Part shown: one piece after another, positions 32,375-40,950 of the stretch
How positions within the stretch are numbered: position 1 is the first letter of the stretch
Layout of the letters: every line of letters starts with the position of its first letter
Source: Oscillospiraceae bacterium
Lineage (GTDB): Bacteria; Bacillota; Clostridia; Oscillospirales; Oscillospiraceae
Reading direction: 5' to 3'
Length of the DNA: 64,000 bases
Assembly: GCA_017430985.1 (NCBI GenBank)
Contig: JAFRLZ010000077.1
Location: 1 to 64,000, forward strand
Translations under genes and position numbers: made by a program
The notes under the pieces: generated by a model
Seen by the model: only the letters and a program-made list of their open reading frames with translations
The model's database searches: none
What the model was told of the DNA's origin: nothing

Positions 32375-33504
32375 AGAAGAACCTCTTGAAAAACCCTGCC
32401 GTGCAGTCCCTGATCGCCTCTCTGCTGTGCATCTTCCTGGGTCTGCTGATCGGCTACATCGTGCTGTTGTTCATCAACCCCGCCGGCGCGTGGGATTCCA
32501 TCGTCGAGGTGGTCAAGAACTTCATGCACTCCCCGCGGCCGGAGCGTCAGCTCCGCTCCCTGGGCACGACGCTGGTGCGCACGGCCCCGCTGCTGATGTG
32601 CGCGCTGAGCGTGCTGTTCGCCTATAAGGTCGGCCTGTTCAACATCGGCGTGGCCGGTCAGTACGTCGCCGGCGTGTGCGCCGCGCTGTACGCCGCCCTC
32701 GCCTGGGGCTGGGGCTGGCTGCCCTGCATGCTCTTCGCCCTCGCCGCCGGCGCGGTGCTCGGCACCCTCGTCGGTCTGCTGAAGGCCTACTGCAACGTCA
32801 ACGAGGTCATCTCGGGCATCATGCTCAACTGGATCACCCTGTACACGACGAACATGCTGCTGTCAAAGGTCAAGGAGGTCGCCAGCCCCTACACGCTGCA
32901 CCTGACCTCCAACGCCCCGCAGGCGCTGCTGCCCACGCTCGGGCTCGGCCGCTTCTTCAGCGACAACCAGTATGTGACCATCGCCGTCCCCCTGGCGATC
33001 CTCTTCGCGATCGGCGTCAACATCGTGCTCGACCGCACCAGATTCGGCTATGAGCTCAAGGCCACCGGCAACAACCGGAACGCCGCCAAGTACTGCGGCA
33101 TGGCCGAGAAGCGCAACATCATCCTGACGCTGGTCATCGCCGGCGCGCTGGCCGGCCTCGGCGGCTCGATGCTGTACCTGACCGACCTCGAGCAGTGGTC
33201 CGTGACGGCGACCTCCGTTCCCGGCATGGGCTTCAACGGCATCGCGGCCACCTTCCTGGGCGGCCTGAACCCGATCGGCACGATCTTCGCCTCCTACTTC
33301 ATCCAGCACATCACCGACGGCGGCACCAACGTCGACCTGACCATGTACTGCGCGCAGATCTCCGATCTGATCTCCGCCATCATCATTTACCTTTGCGGCT
33401 TCGTGCTCTTCATCAAGCAGTCGATGAACAAGCGCATCGCGAAGAACGAGGAGCTCCGGCTGCAGAAGGCCCGGCTCGCGGCTGAGGAAGGAGGGACCAA
33501 GTAA
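32371..33504 (+). CDS. nupP: nucleoside ABC importer permease 1
   Basis: 377 residues, mostly hydrophobic with 8-9 predicted helices. It belongs to the BPD_transp_2 (RbsC/YufP) family; 'GLFNIGVAGQYVAGVCAALYA' near residue 90 and 'INEVISGIMLNWI'-like 'NVNEVISGIMLNWITLY' near 148 are family stretches, as is 'GRFGYELKATGNN'-type 'TRFGYELKATGNNRNAAKY' near 225. The C-terminus carries a charged tail (KNEELRLQKARLAAEE). Translationally coupled to the ATPase (ATGA overlap) and to the next permease (TAATG). Confidence 0.92.
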   Translation: MKKNLLKNPAVQSLIASLLCIFLGLLIGYIVLLFINPAGAWDSIVEVVKNFMHSPRPERQLRSLGTTLVRTAPLLMCALSVLFAYKVGLFNIGVAGQYVAGVCAALYAALAWGWGWLPCMLFALAAGAVLGTLVGLLKAYCNVNEVISGIMLNWITLYTTNMLLSKVKEVASPYTLHLTSNAPQALLPTLGLGRFFSDNQYVTIAVPLAILFAIGVNIVLDRTRFGYELKATGNNRNAAKYCGMAEKRNIILTLVIAGALAGLGGSMLYLTDLEQWSVTATSVPGMGFNGIAATFLGGLNPIGTIFASYFIQHITDGGTNVDLTMYCAQISDLISAIIIYLCGFVLFIKQSMNKRIAKNEELRLQKARLAAEEGGTK

Positions 33505-34451
33505 TGTCTGTCGTGCTCTTGATCCAATACACGCTGATCTTCTCCTCGGTGCTGCTGCTCGTCGCTCTGGGCGGCTGCTTCTCCGAGCACTCCGGCGTCA
33601 TCAACCTCGGTCTCGAGGGCATCATGGTCATCGGCGCCCTCGGCGGCGCGCTGGTCATGCGCTTCCTCCCGGCCGGCACCCCCGGCATCCTCATCGTCCT
33701 GCTGACGCTGCTGGCCGCCATCCTCTTCGGCGTGCTGTACTCCTGTCTGCTGGCCGTGGCGAGCATCAACTTCAAGGCCGACCAGACCATCGTCGGCACC
33801 GCCATGAACATGCTCGGCACCGCCGGCGCCACCGTTCTGGTCAAGGCCATCAACACCGCCCTCAACCCGGACGACCACTCCTCCACCATCCAGTACATCA
33901 CCGCGAAGAAGGCCTTCATCGTCAACATCGGCGCTTTCGAGTTCAACTGGTTCATGCTGGTGGCCGTCATTATGCTGGCCTTCGCCTACATCACGCTGTA
34001 CAAGACCAAGTTCGGCCTGCGCCTCATGGCCTGCGGCGAACACCCCCAGGCGGCCGACTCCGTGGGCATCAACGTGTACAGGATGCGCTGGTCCGGCGTG
34101 CTGATCTCCGGCATGCTCGGCGGCCTCGGCGGCATCTGCTACATCCTCGCGGGCGTGTCCGAGTGGAAGTTTGAAAACGGCGTGGCCGGCTTCGGCTTCC
34201 TCGCGCTGGCCGTCATGATCTTCGGTCAGTGGAAGCCGCTGCGCATCGCCGGCGCGGCGCTGCTCTTCGGTCTTTTCCGCGCCCTGTCGAACGTCTACTT
34301 CGGCTTCGACTGGCTCGTGTCGCTGAACCTCCCCGGCACCGTCTACAACATGATGCCCTACATCATCTCCCTGCTGGTGCTGGCCTTCACCTCCAAGAAG
34401 TCCCGCGCGCCGAAGGCGGAGGGCATCCCCTACGAGAAGGGCATGCGATAG
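33504..34451 (+). CDS. nupQ: nucleoside ABC importer permease 2
   Basis: 315 residues with about eight membrane helices, YufQ/BPD_transp_2 family. 'HSGVINLGLEGIMVIGALGGALV' near residue 30 and 'TKFGLRLMACGEHPQAADSVGINVYRMRW' near 170 are characteristic. Its start overlaps the stop of the previous permease by one base. A terminator at 34480-34505 closes the importer operon. With the BMP protein and NupO/NupP it completes a nucleoside importer next to deoD, udk, tdk and psuG. Confidence 0.92.
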   Translation: MSVVLLIQYTLIFSSVLLLVALGGCFSEHSGVINLGLEGIMVIGALGGALVMRFLPAGTPGILIVLLTLLAAILFGVLYSCLLAVASINFKADQTIVGTAMNMLGTAGATVLVKAINTALNPDDHSSTIQYITAKKAFIVNIGAFEFNWFMLVAVIMLAFAYITLYKTKFGLRLMACGEHPQAADSVGINVYRMRWSGVLISGMLGGLGGICYILAGVSEWKFENGVAGFGFLALAVMIFGQWKPLRIAGAALLFGLFRALSNVYFGFDWLVSLNLPGTVYNMMPYIISLLVLAFTSKKSRAPKAEGIPYEKGMR

Positions 34452-34479
34452 CTTTGCCGTTCAGTTCTTAATCTTTCTG

Positions 34480-34508
34480 AAAATGCCGCTTTTCAGCGGC
34501 ATTTTCTT
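34480..34508 (+). terminator. terminator after nucleoside importer operon
   Basis: 11-base stem (34480-34490 with 34495-34505) with TTTC loop and T-rich end. Confidence 0.8.
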
Positions 34509-34520
34509 TACCCCTCGTGC

Positions 34521-34526
34521 TATAAT
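34521..34526 (+). promoter_or_regulatory. -10 element TATAAT for GH3 gene
   Basis: Perfect -10 at 34521-34526; no convincing -35 (the terminator above occupies that space). Confidence 0.4.
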
Positions 34527-34568
34527 ATAGGCGATCTGTCCCGCACATCCCTCTTTTCGGAGGTCCTT

Positions 34569-35768
34569 ATGAAAAAATATCTGCTGCCGCTGGCCGCGCT
34601 GCTGGCCGTGCTGGCGCTGCTGCTCCTGCTGCGCGCCGCGCGTCTGAACGCGCCCGCGCCCGACGAGTCCCCCGCCCCGGAGCCGACGGCCGCGCTCCCG
34701 GACCCCGCCCCGGAGCCCACGCCCGAGCCGACCCCGGAGCCCACGCCCGAGCCGACGCCGACGCCCGACCCCGCGGAGCTGCGCCTCGCCTCCATGAGTC
34801 TGGAGGAGAAGGCCTTTCAGATGGTCCTGCTCTGCTGCCACGAGCCGGGCGACGCCGCGCGCGCCGCCGAACTGGGCGTCGGCGGCATCTGCTTCTACGC
34901 CGACTCCTTCGCCGGCAAGAGCCGCGACGAGGTCGTCGCCATGACCGCCTCGCTGCAGGACAGCGCGCCGATCCCGCTGCTGCTAAGCGTGGACGAGGAG
35001 GGCGGCACGGTCTGCCGCGTCAGCCGCAACAGCGCGCTGCGCAGCCGGCCCTTCGACGCGCCGCGGGAGGTCTTCCGCGCCGGCGGCTGGGAGCTCGTGG
35101 AGAGCGATACGCTCGAAAAGGCGCAGCTGCTGCTCTCGCTGGGGCTCAACGTGAACCTCGCCCCGGTCTGCGACGTGCCGCTGTCATCCTCGAACTACAT
35201 CTACCAGCGCAGCTTCAGCACCGACGCGGCCGAGACGGCCGAATTCGTCTCCCGCGTCGTGGGCCTCATGCACGAGCAGCGGCTCGGCAGCGTGCTCAAG
35301 CACTTCCCCGGCTACGGCGGCAGCACGGACACCCACAAGGGCCTGTCCTATGACGACCGCAGCTACGAATCCTTCGCCGCGCGGGACTTCCTGCCCTTCC
35401 TCGCCGGGATCGAGGCCGGGGCGGACGCGGTGCTGGTCAACCACAGCGTTGTGCGCTGCATGGGCGGCGAGCTGCCCTCCTCGCTCTCGCCGGAGGTGCA
35501 CCGCGTGCTGCGCGAGGAGCTGGGCTTTGAGGGCGTCATCCTCTGCGACGACCTGTATATGGGCGCCATCACGGAGTTCACCGGCGGGCAGAATGCCGCC
35601 GTGCAGACCGTGCTCGCGGGCACCGACCTCGTCAGCTGCAACGACTTCGAGGCCTCGGCCGCCGCGATCGCCGCGGCCGTGCGCGAGGGCGTGCTCGACG
35701 AGGCGCAGGTGGACGCCTCGGTGCTGCGCATCCTGCGCTGGAAGCTCTCGCTCGGCCTTGACATTTGA
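34569..35768 (+). CDS. exported glycoside hydrolase family 3 protein, NagZ-like
   Basis: 399 residues. An N-terminal signal anchor (residues ~4-24) is followed by a Pro/Glu/Thr repeat linker to residue ~72, then a GH3 N-terminal barrel. NagZ-type features: 'LLSVDEEGGTVCR' near 140, 'NVNLAPVCDV' near 196, 'LKHFPGYGGSTDTHKG' near 241 holding the catalytic Asp-x-His dyad typical of beta-N-acetylglucosaminidases, and the nucleophile Asp in 'ILCDDLYMGAI' near 321. Probably removes N-acetylglucosamine from cell-wall or mucin fragments outside the membrane. No lipobox cysteine was seen. Confidence 0.87.
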   Translation: MKKYLLPLAALLAVLALLLLLRAARLNAPAPDESPAPEPTAALPDPAPEPTPEPTPEPTPEPTPTPDPAELRLASMSLEEKAFQMVLLCCHEPGDAARAAELGVGGICFYADSFAGKSRDEVVAMTASLQDSAPIPLLLSVDEEGGTVCRVSRNSALRSRPFDAPREVFRAGGWELVESDTLEKAQLLLSLGLNVNLAPVCDVPLSSSNYIYQRSFSTDAAETAEFVSRVVGLMHEQRLGSVLKHFPGYGGSTDTHKGLSYDDRSYESFAARDFLPFLAGIEAGADAVLVNHSVVRCMGGELPSSLSPEVHRVLREELGFEGVILCDDLYMGAITEFTGGQNAAVQTVLAGTDLVSCNDFEASAAAIAAAVREGVLDEAQVDASVLRILRWKLSLGLDI

Positions 35769-35785
35769 ACCTGATGGAATATAAT
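35758..35785 (+). promoter_or_regulatory. psuG promoter TTGACA-16-TATAAT
   Basis: Consensus -35 (35758-35763, inside the last codons of the GH3 gene) and consensus -10 (35780-35785). Confidence 0.8.
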
Positions 35786-35819
35786 GGGCAAGCTGAACAT
35801 AGAACAAGGAGAACATGAC

Positions 35820-36725
<906 letters not shown>

Positions 36726-36741
36726 GCGTTTGCACGCAAGC

Positions 36742-36780
36742 AAAAAGCTGACCTGTGGTTTTCCACAGGTCAGCTTTTTT
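36742..36780. terminator. bidirectional terminator between psuG and the GNAT gene
   Basis: 17-base perfect stem (36742-36758 with 36763-36779), A run on one side and T run on the other. Confidence 0.92.
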
Positions 36781-37300
36781 ATTCTCTGTCCAGGCGGTAG
36801 CGGTTCACCGTCACGATCTGCGGCTTGAGCGCGGACTGCGGGCCGGTCGCCGTCCCGATCAGGCGAAAGCCCGCCTTTTCGATCACGCGGTTGCTGCCGA
36901 TGTTTTCCTGCATGGCCTCGATCTCGAGCGTCTCATAGCCGTCGCGGAAGAGCTCTTCGACCAGTGCGCGCAGCGCCTCCGTCATGTAGCCGTTCCCCCA
37001 GTAGGCGCGCCCGGAGCAGTAGCCGAGCACCGGCCGTCCCTCGCGAAAGCCCACCACGTCGATCATGCCGATCAGCTCGCCCGTCGTCTTGAGCTCGATC
37101 CCATAGCGATAACAGTCCGGCCGCTCATAGTCGGTCAGCCAGAAGTCCATCACCTGCGCCGTGACCTCGGCGCTATCGTGCGCAGGCCAGGTGACATACT
37201 TGGCAACCTCGGGGTCGCCGGCCCAGCAGTCAAAGATCCGCCGGGTGTCCTCGCGCCGTATCTTCCGCAGGCGCAGCCGCGCCGTCTCCAGTTCCCGCAT
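36779..37300 (-). CDS. RimJ/RimL-type GNAT acetyltransferase
   Basis: 173 residues. Opening 'MRELETARLRLRKIRREDTRRIFDCWAGDPEV' is the classic RimJ/RimL start. The acetyl-CoA loop region is 'YCSGRAYWGNGYMTEALRALVEELF' near 90-114, and 'NIGSNRVIEKAGF' near 130 is the usual penultimate motif. Such proteins acetylate N-terminal or side-chain amines of proteins or small molecules. It lies 10 bases after the alcohol dehydrogenase gene and is the last gene of the transketolase operon; its link with the sugar pathway is unknown. Confidence 0.88.
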   Translation of the reverse strand: MRELETARLRLRKIRREDTRRIFDCWAGDPEVAKYVTWPAHDSAEVTAQVMDFWLTDYERPDCYRYGIELKTTGELIGMIDVVGFREGRPVLGYCSGRAYWGNGYMTEALRALVEELFRDGYETLEIEAMQENIGSNRVIEKAGFRLIGTATGPQSALKPQIVTVNRYRLDRE

Positions 37301-37310
37301 GGCAAGCTCC

Positions 37311-38414
37311 TTATCTGAGCGCCTCGAACATGGCGGCGAGCTCGTCCTGCGTGAAGCGGCGCGGGTTGTTGTTCATCAGCGGATGCGCAAGGCAGGCCGC
37401 GGCCAGATCGGCCGCGTCCACGTCCCCGGCCAGCTCGCTCAAACGGCAGCGCAGCCCGGCCAGCTCCTTGAGCGCCCGGATGTGCGCGGCCAGCTCCGCG
37501 CAGTCCTTCGCCCCGGCGCCGCGCGCGAGCTTTTCCAGCCGCTCGTCGGCGTTGAGGCGGATGAAGCTGTCGAGCGTGAAGGCGCAGGCCTCGCCGTGCG
37601 GCAGATGATAGCGCTCGGAGAGCGGATAGCTGCAGGCGTGGCAGGCGGCGGTCTTCGGCTGGGCGAAGCTCAGCCCGGCCAGGAGCGAGGCAAAGCTCAT
37701 CGCGCCGCGCGCGTCGCGGTCGCTCCCGTCGCGGAAGGCCTTTTCGAGGTTTGCCAGCGCGAGGCGCACGGCCTCGATCGCCAGCACGTCGGTGATGGGC
37801 TGGTGATTTTTGCTCCAATAGCCTTCGATCGCGTGCGCGATCGCGTCGAGCCCCGTATTCATGGTCGTGCGCGGCGGCACGCCGAGCGTCAGCAACGGGT
37901 CGACCACGGCGGCCGTCGGCATGAAGGCCGGGTCGTTCGTGGTTTTTTTCTCGTCGCCGCAGCTGATGACGGAAACCTGCGTGACTTCGCTGCCGGTGCC
38001 CGCCGTGGTGGGCACGGCGATGATCGTCAGGCGGCTCTTTGCGTCAAAGCTGCGGCGGCCGCGGTAGTAGTCGATGGCGTCGCCCGCGTTCGGCGCGACG
38101 GCCGCGGCGTACTTGGCCGTGTCCATGGCGCTGCCGCCGCCGATGCCGATCACCGCATCGGCCCCGTGCTCGCGGCAGAGGCGCACCGTCTCCTCCACGC
38201 CGGACAGCTGCGGGTTTTGCTCCACGGCGCAGAAGGCCGCGGCAAAGCGGCCGTCGGCGGCCGTCATGCGCTCGGCCTGCGGGGCGAAGTGCCGCCCGCT
38301 GACGAGCACCGCGCGCTGTACGCCGAGCTCGTCGAGCAGCTCGCCGAGCTTTTCGAAGCAGCCCTCGCCGAAGCGGATCTTCACCGGCTGGGCGTAAAGG
38401 AAGCCGTCAACCAT
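37311..38414 (-). CDS. iron-containing alcohol dehydrogenase
   Basis: 367 residues, group III Fe-ADH. 'AVIGIGGGSAMDTAKYAA' near residue 87 is the NAD(P) loop and 'VPTTAGTGSEVT' near 134 is family-typical. Metal ligands are seen in 'NTGLDAIAHAIEGYWS' (Asp and His), 'HACSYPLSERYHLPHGEACA' (two His). It reduces an aldehyde to an alcohol or the reverse; in sulfoglycolytic operons an enzyme of this position reduces sulfolactaldehyde to dihydroxypropanesulfonate. It overlaps the RpiB-like gene by eight bases. Substrate here is inferred only from context. Confidence 0.9.
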   Translation of the reverse strand: MVDGFLYAQPVKIRFGEGCFEKLGELLDELGVQRAVLVSGRHFAPQAERMTAADGRFAAAFCAVEQNPQLSGVEETVRLCREHGADAVIGIGGGSAMDTAKYAAAVAPNAGDAIDYYRGRRSFDAKSRLTIIAVPTTAGTGSEVTQVSVISCGDEKKTTNDPAFMPTAAVVDPLLTLGVPPRTTMNTGLDAIAHAIEGYWSKNHQPITDVLAIEAVRLALANLEKAFRDGSDRDARGAMSFASLLAGLSFAQPKTAACHACSYPLSERYHLPHGEACAFTLDSFIRLNADERLEKLARGAGAKDCAELAAHIRALKELAGLRCRLSELAGDVDAADLAAACLAHPLMNNNPRRFTQDELAAMFEALR

Positions 38415-38880
38415 AGATCTCGTCCTCCAGCGCGGCGACCCTGGCGCTGAACTTGTGCATGTTCACGGCGCGCCAGTCCTCCAGATCCTGGCACCAGTCG
38501 GTGGCCAGGAAGGTCTTGGCCATCTCGACGGCCATCTCCGGGCCGACGATCCAGCCGCCCATGCAGAGGATCTGCGCGTTGTTGATGGCGCGCGCCATCT
38601 TGGCCGCGTACACGCCCTCGCAGGCGACGGCGTACACGCCCTTGAACTTATTGGACACCACGCACATGCCCGCGCCGGTGCCGCAGATCAGGATCGCGCG
38701 GTCGTACTTGCCCTGCTGCACCAGCGGGGCCACCTGACCGGCGACTTCGTAGTAGGGATGCGGCTGCTCCGGGTCGAGCGTGCCGAGATCGTCAAAGTCC
38801 GCGCCGCTCTCGACGAGCCAGGCCTTCACGGCCTCCTTCGCGGCAAAACCGGATTTATCGCTTCCGAGTGCGATTTTCAT
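38407..38880 (-). CDS. RpiB/LacAB-family sugar isomerase with altered active site
   Basis: 157 residues. The fold is clear: 'MKIALGSDKSGFAAKEAV' at the start, 'ILICGTGAGMCVVSNKFKGVYAV' (residues 63-85) with the catalytic Cys 66, and 'ARAINNAQILCMGGWIVG'. Compared with E. coli RpiB, the ring-opening/phosphate-contacting residues differ: DH becomes Asp8-Lys9, the 'RxHN' histidine (His 99) is Ile 99, and the SR of 'GSRVVG' is Gly-Trp 110. These changes argue against ribose 5-phosphate as substrate and for a non-phosphorylated or otherwise modified aldose. It is coupled to the transketolase genes (one-base overlap) and the dehydrogenase gene. Confidence 0.85.
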   Translation of the reverse strand: MKIALGSDKSGFAAKEAVKAWLVESGADFDDLGTLDPEQPHPYYEVAGQVAPLVQQGKYDRAILICGTGAGMCVVSNKFKGVYAVACEGVYAAKMARAINNAQILCMGGWIVGPEMAVEMAKTFLATDWCQDLEDWRAVNMHKFSARVAALEDEIYG

Positions 38881-39812
38881 TACAATACTCCTTTCAAGCT
38901 CACGGCCCGTTTCGCCGTGTTCACGATGTTCTCAACGGTCAGACCCAGCGCCTCGCGCAGATAGGGGAGCTTGCCGACCTCGCCGAAGCGGTCCTGCACG
39001 CCGACGGCGCAGGCGGGGATCTTCTCCTCGGCCAGCGCTTCGAGCACCGCCGAGTGCAGCCCGCCGATCACGTTGTGGTTCTCCACGGTCAGCACCGCGC
39101 CGGTCCTGCGCGCGGAGGCGATCACGGTCTCGCGGTCGATGGGCTTGATGGTGTGGACGTTCACGACCTCGGCCTCGACGCCCTCGGCGGCGAGCTGCCG
39201 GGCCGCGTCCAGCGCGTCCTTCGTCAGAAAGCCGCTGACGAAGATCGTCAGGTCGCGTCCGGTGCGCAGCGTGTCGGCCTTGAAGAGCTCGAACCTGTAG
39301 TCCTCCGGGAAGACCGTGGGCAGGGCCTTGCGGAACAGGCGCAGATAGAGCGCGCCCTCGTAGGCGGCCAGCACGGGCATCGCGGCGCGCAGCTGCACCT
39401 CGTCCACGGGCTCGAAGATGACCATGCCGGGGATGGAGCGCACCACGCCGATATCCTCCATGCTCATGTGCGTGCCGCCGTTGAGCTCGGCGGAGATGCC
39501 GGGGTCGGTGCCGACGATCTTGACGTTCGCCTTCGCGTAGGCGATGGAGATCGCGATCTGGTCGCAGATGCGGCGGGTGGCGAAGGGAGTGAAGCTCTCG
39601 ATCCAGGGCTTAAAGCCGTAGCTCGCCAGTCCCGCGGCGATGGAGGCCATGTTCTGCTCGGCCACGCCGCAGTCGAACATCTGCCGCGGGAAGCGCTCGT
39701 AGAGCGCGCGGGTGCCGCTGGCCTTGGCCAGGTCCGCGTCCAGCACGCAGACGTGCCGGTCGGCCGCCATGAGCTTGGCCAGCTCCTCGGCGTAAACCGC
39801 TCTCATTTCCAT
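38880..39812 (-). CDS. transketolase, C-terminal subunit
   Basis: 310 residues, carrying the pyrimidine-binding and C-terminal domains of a split transketolase. 'FDCGVAEQNMASIAAGLASYGFKPWIESF' near residue 50-78 holds the glutamate that activates thiamine diphosphate, and 'RLFRKALPTVFPE' and 'VEVVNVHTIKPID'-type 'EVVNVHTIKPIDRETV' follow. It needs the N-terminal subunit encoded three bases upstream. Together they move two-carbon units between sugars. In this operon the partner enzymes suggest a specialised substrate rather than the pentose phosphate pathway. Confidence 0.92.
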   Translation of the reverse strand: MEMRAVYAEELAKLMAADRHVCVLDADLAKASGTRALYERFPRQMFDCGVAEQNMASIAAGLASYGFKPWIESFTPFATRRICDQIAISIAYAKANVKIVGTDPGISAELNGGTHMSMEDIGVVRSIPGMVIFEPVDEVQLRAAMPVLAAYEGALYLRLFRKALPTVFPEDYRFELFKADTLRTGRDLTIFVSGFLTKDALDAARQLAAEGVEAEVVNVHTIKPIDRETVIASARRTGAVLTVENHNVIGGLHSAVLEALAEEKIPACAVGVQDRFGEVGKLPYLREALGLTVENIVNTAKRAVSLKGVL

Positions 39813-39815
39813 GTC

Positions 39816-40643
39816 TTACGCCTCCCCTCTGATCTCCGCGATCGCGGCCGCGGCCTGCTCGGCGCTGAGACTGGTGTTGTGGTTGCCGGGGCCGAGCTCC
39901 TCGATCCACTTCACGCCGCAGCCCTTTTTGGTGTTGAGGATGAGCATGGTCGGGCGGCCGCCGCCGCGCCCGAGGCGCGCATGCTCGAAGGCCGCGGCGA
40001 CCTGCTCCACGTCGTTGCCGTCCTCCACGTCGATCACGTTCCAGCCGAAGGCGGCCCACTTCTCGGCCAGCGGCTCGAGAGCGTTCACCTCGGCCACGGG
40101 GCCGTCGATCTGCAGCTTGTTGTAGTCGGTGACGCCGACGAGGTTGTCCAGCTCCTTGGCGGCGGCGAACATGGCTGCCTCCCAGATCTGGCCCTCCTGG
40201 CTCTCGCCGTCGCCGATGATCGCGTAGATCGTCGCGCCGTCGCCCTCGAGCTTGGAGCCGAGCGCCGCGCCGACGGCGCAGCTGAAGCCCTGGCCCAGCG
40301 AGCCCGTGGTCATGTCGACGCCGACGGTGAGGTTTTTGTCGCAGTGGCTGGGCAGATGCGTGCCGCCCTGATTGAGCGTCAGCAGCTCCTTCTTGTCAAA
40401 ATAGCCGCGCTCGGCCAGCGTCGCGTACACGGCGGGGCCGGCGTGCCCCTTGGAGCAGACCAGCCGATCGCGTCCGGGCATCTTCGGCTGCGCCGGGTCG
40501 ATGTTCATCTCCCGGAAATACAGCACCGCCAGCGCCTCCACGAGCGAGAGACAGCCGCCGATGTGGCCGACGCCGAGATGTCCGATGCACGCGAGGATGT
40601 CGCAGCGGATATCCCGGCAGATCGTTTTCAAATCCGTATTCAA
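39816..40643 (-). CDS. transketolase, N-terminal subunit
   Basis: 275 residues from a TTG at 40643 with AGGGAGG nine bases upstream; the more distant ATG has no ribosome site. It holds the thiamine diphosphate-binding domain: 'CIGHLGVGHIGGCLSLVEAL', 'SKGHAGPAVYATLAERGYF', 'TGSLGQGFSCAVGAA', and the metal/TPP motif 'GDGESQEGQIWEAAMFAAAKELDNLVGVTDYNKLQIDG'-type segment from about residue 142 (GDG...N). First gene of the leftward operon tktN-tktC-isomerase-dehydrogenase-GNAT, with a consensus promoter. Confidence 0.92.
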   Translation of the reverse strand: MNTDLKTICRDIRCDILACIGHLGVGHIGGCLSLVEALAVLYFREMNIDPAQPKMPGRDRLVCSKGHAGPAVYATLAERGYFDKKELLTLNQGGTHLPSHCDKNLTVGVDMTTGSLGQGFSCAVGAALGSKLEGDGATIYAIIGDGESQEGQIWEAAMFAAAKELDNLVGVTDYNKLQIDGPVAEVNALEPLAEKWAAFGWNVIDVEDGNDVEQVAAAFEHARLGRGGGRPTMLILNTKKGCGVKWIEELGPGNHNTSLSAEQAAAAIAEIRGEA

Positions 40644-40685
40644 AGGATCGTTCCTCCCTGTGCGTTTTTCATTTTTTGCCATCCC

Positions 40686-40714
40686 ATCTTAATCGTTCCC
40701 GCCGCTCCTGTCAA
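40686..40714 (-). promoter_or_regulatory. transketolase operon promoter TTGACA-17-TAAGAT
   Basis: Minus strand: -10 at 40686-40691, consensus -35 at 40709-40714, 17-base spacer. Confidence 0.8.
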
Positions 40715-40753
40715 GGCGGCACGGCGTGATAGCAACGGGGAGTTTGGCGAGTA

Positions 40754-40846
40754 AATTCGGAATGCGGAATTAGGAATTAAAGAAACGTGAGGCAAAAAGG
40801 CCATCGCGCTGTGGTTTGAGTCATTCCGAATTCCGAACTCCGAATT
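40754..40846. repeat. 93-base inverted-repeat element
   Basis: 25-base arms (40754-40778 and 40822-40846) match in 21 of 25 positions and are built on repeated CGGAATT units. It lies between the two divergent promoters. AT-rich arms with a GC-rich centre suggest a small palindromic mobile-type repeat. Confidence 0.6.
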
Positions 40847-40888
40847 CTCCCCTGCAAATCCCCGTATGTCCCCCCGGCTCGGAAACGC

Positions 40889-40917
40889 TTGACAGACACG
40901 GCGGCAGAGGCTATGAT
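40889..40917 (+). promoter_or_regulatory. promoter TTGACA-17-TATGAT for FucI-like isomerase
   Basis: -35 at 40889-40894, -10 at 40912-40917, 34 bases before the ATG. Confidence 0.8.
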
Positions 40918-40950
40918 ACTTCACGCAAAACGTCGCATATGAGGTGTGCT

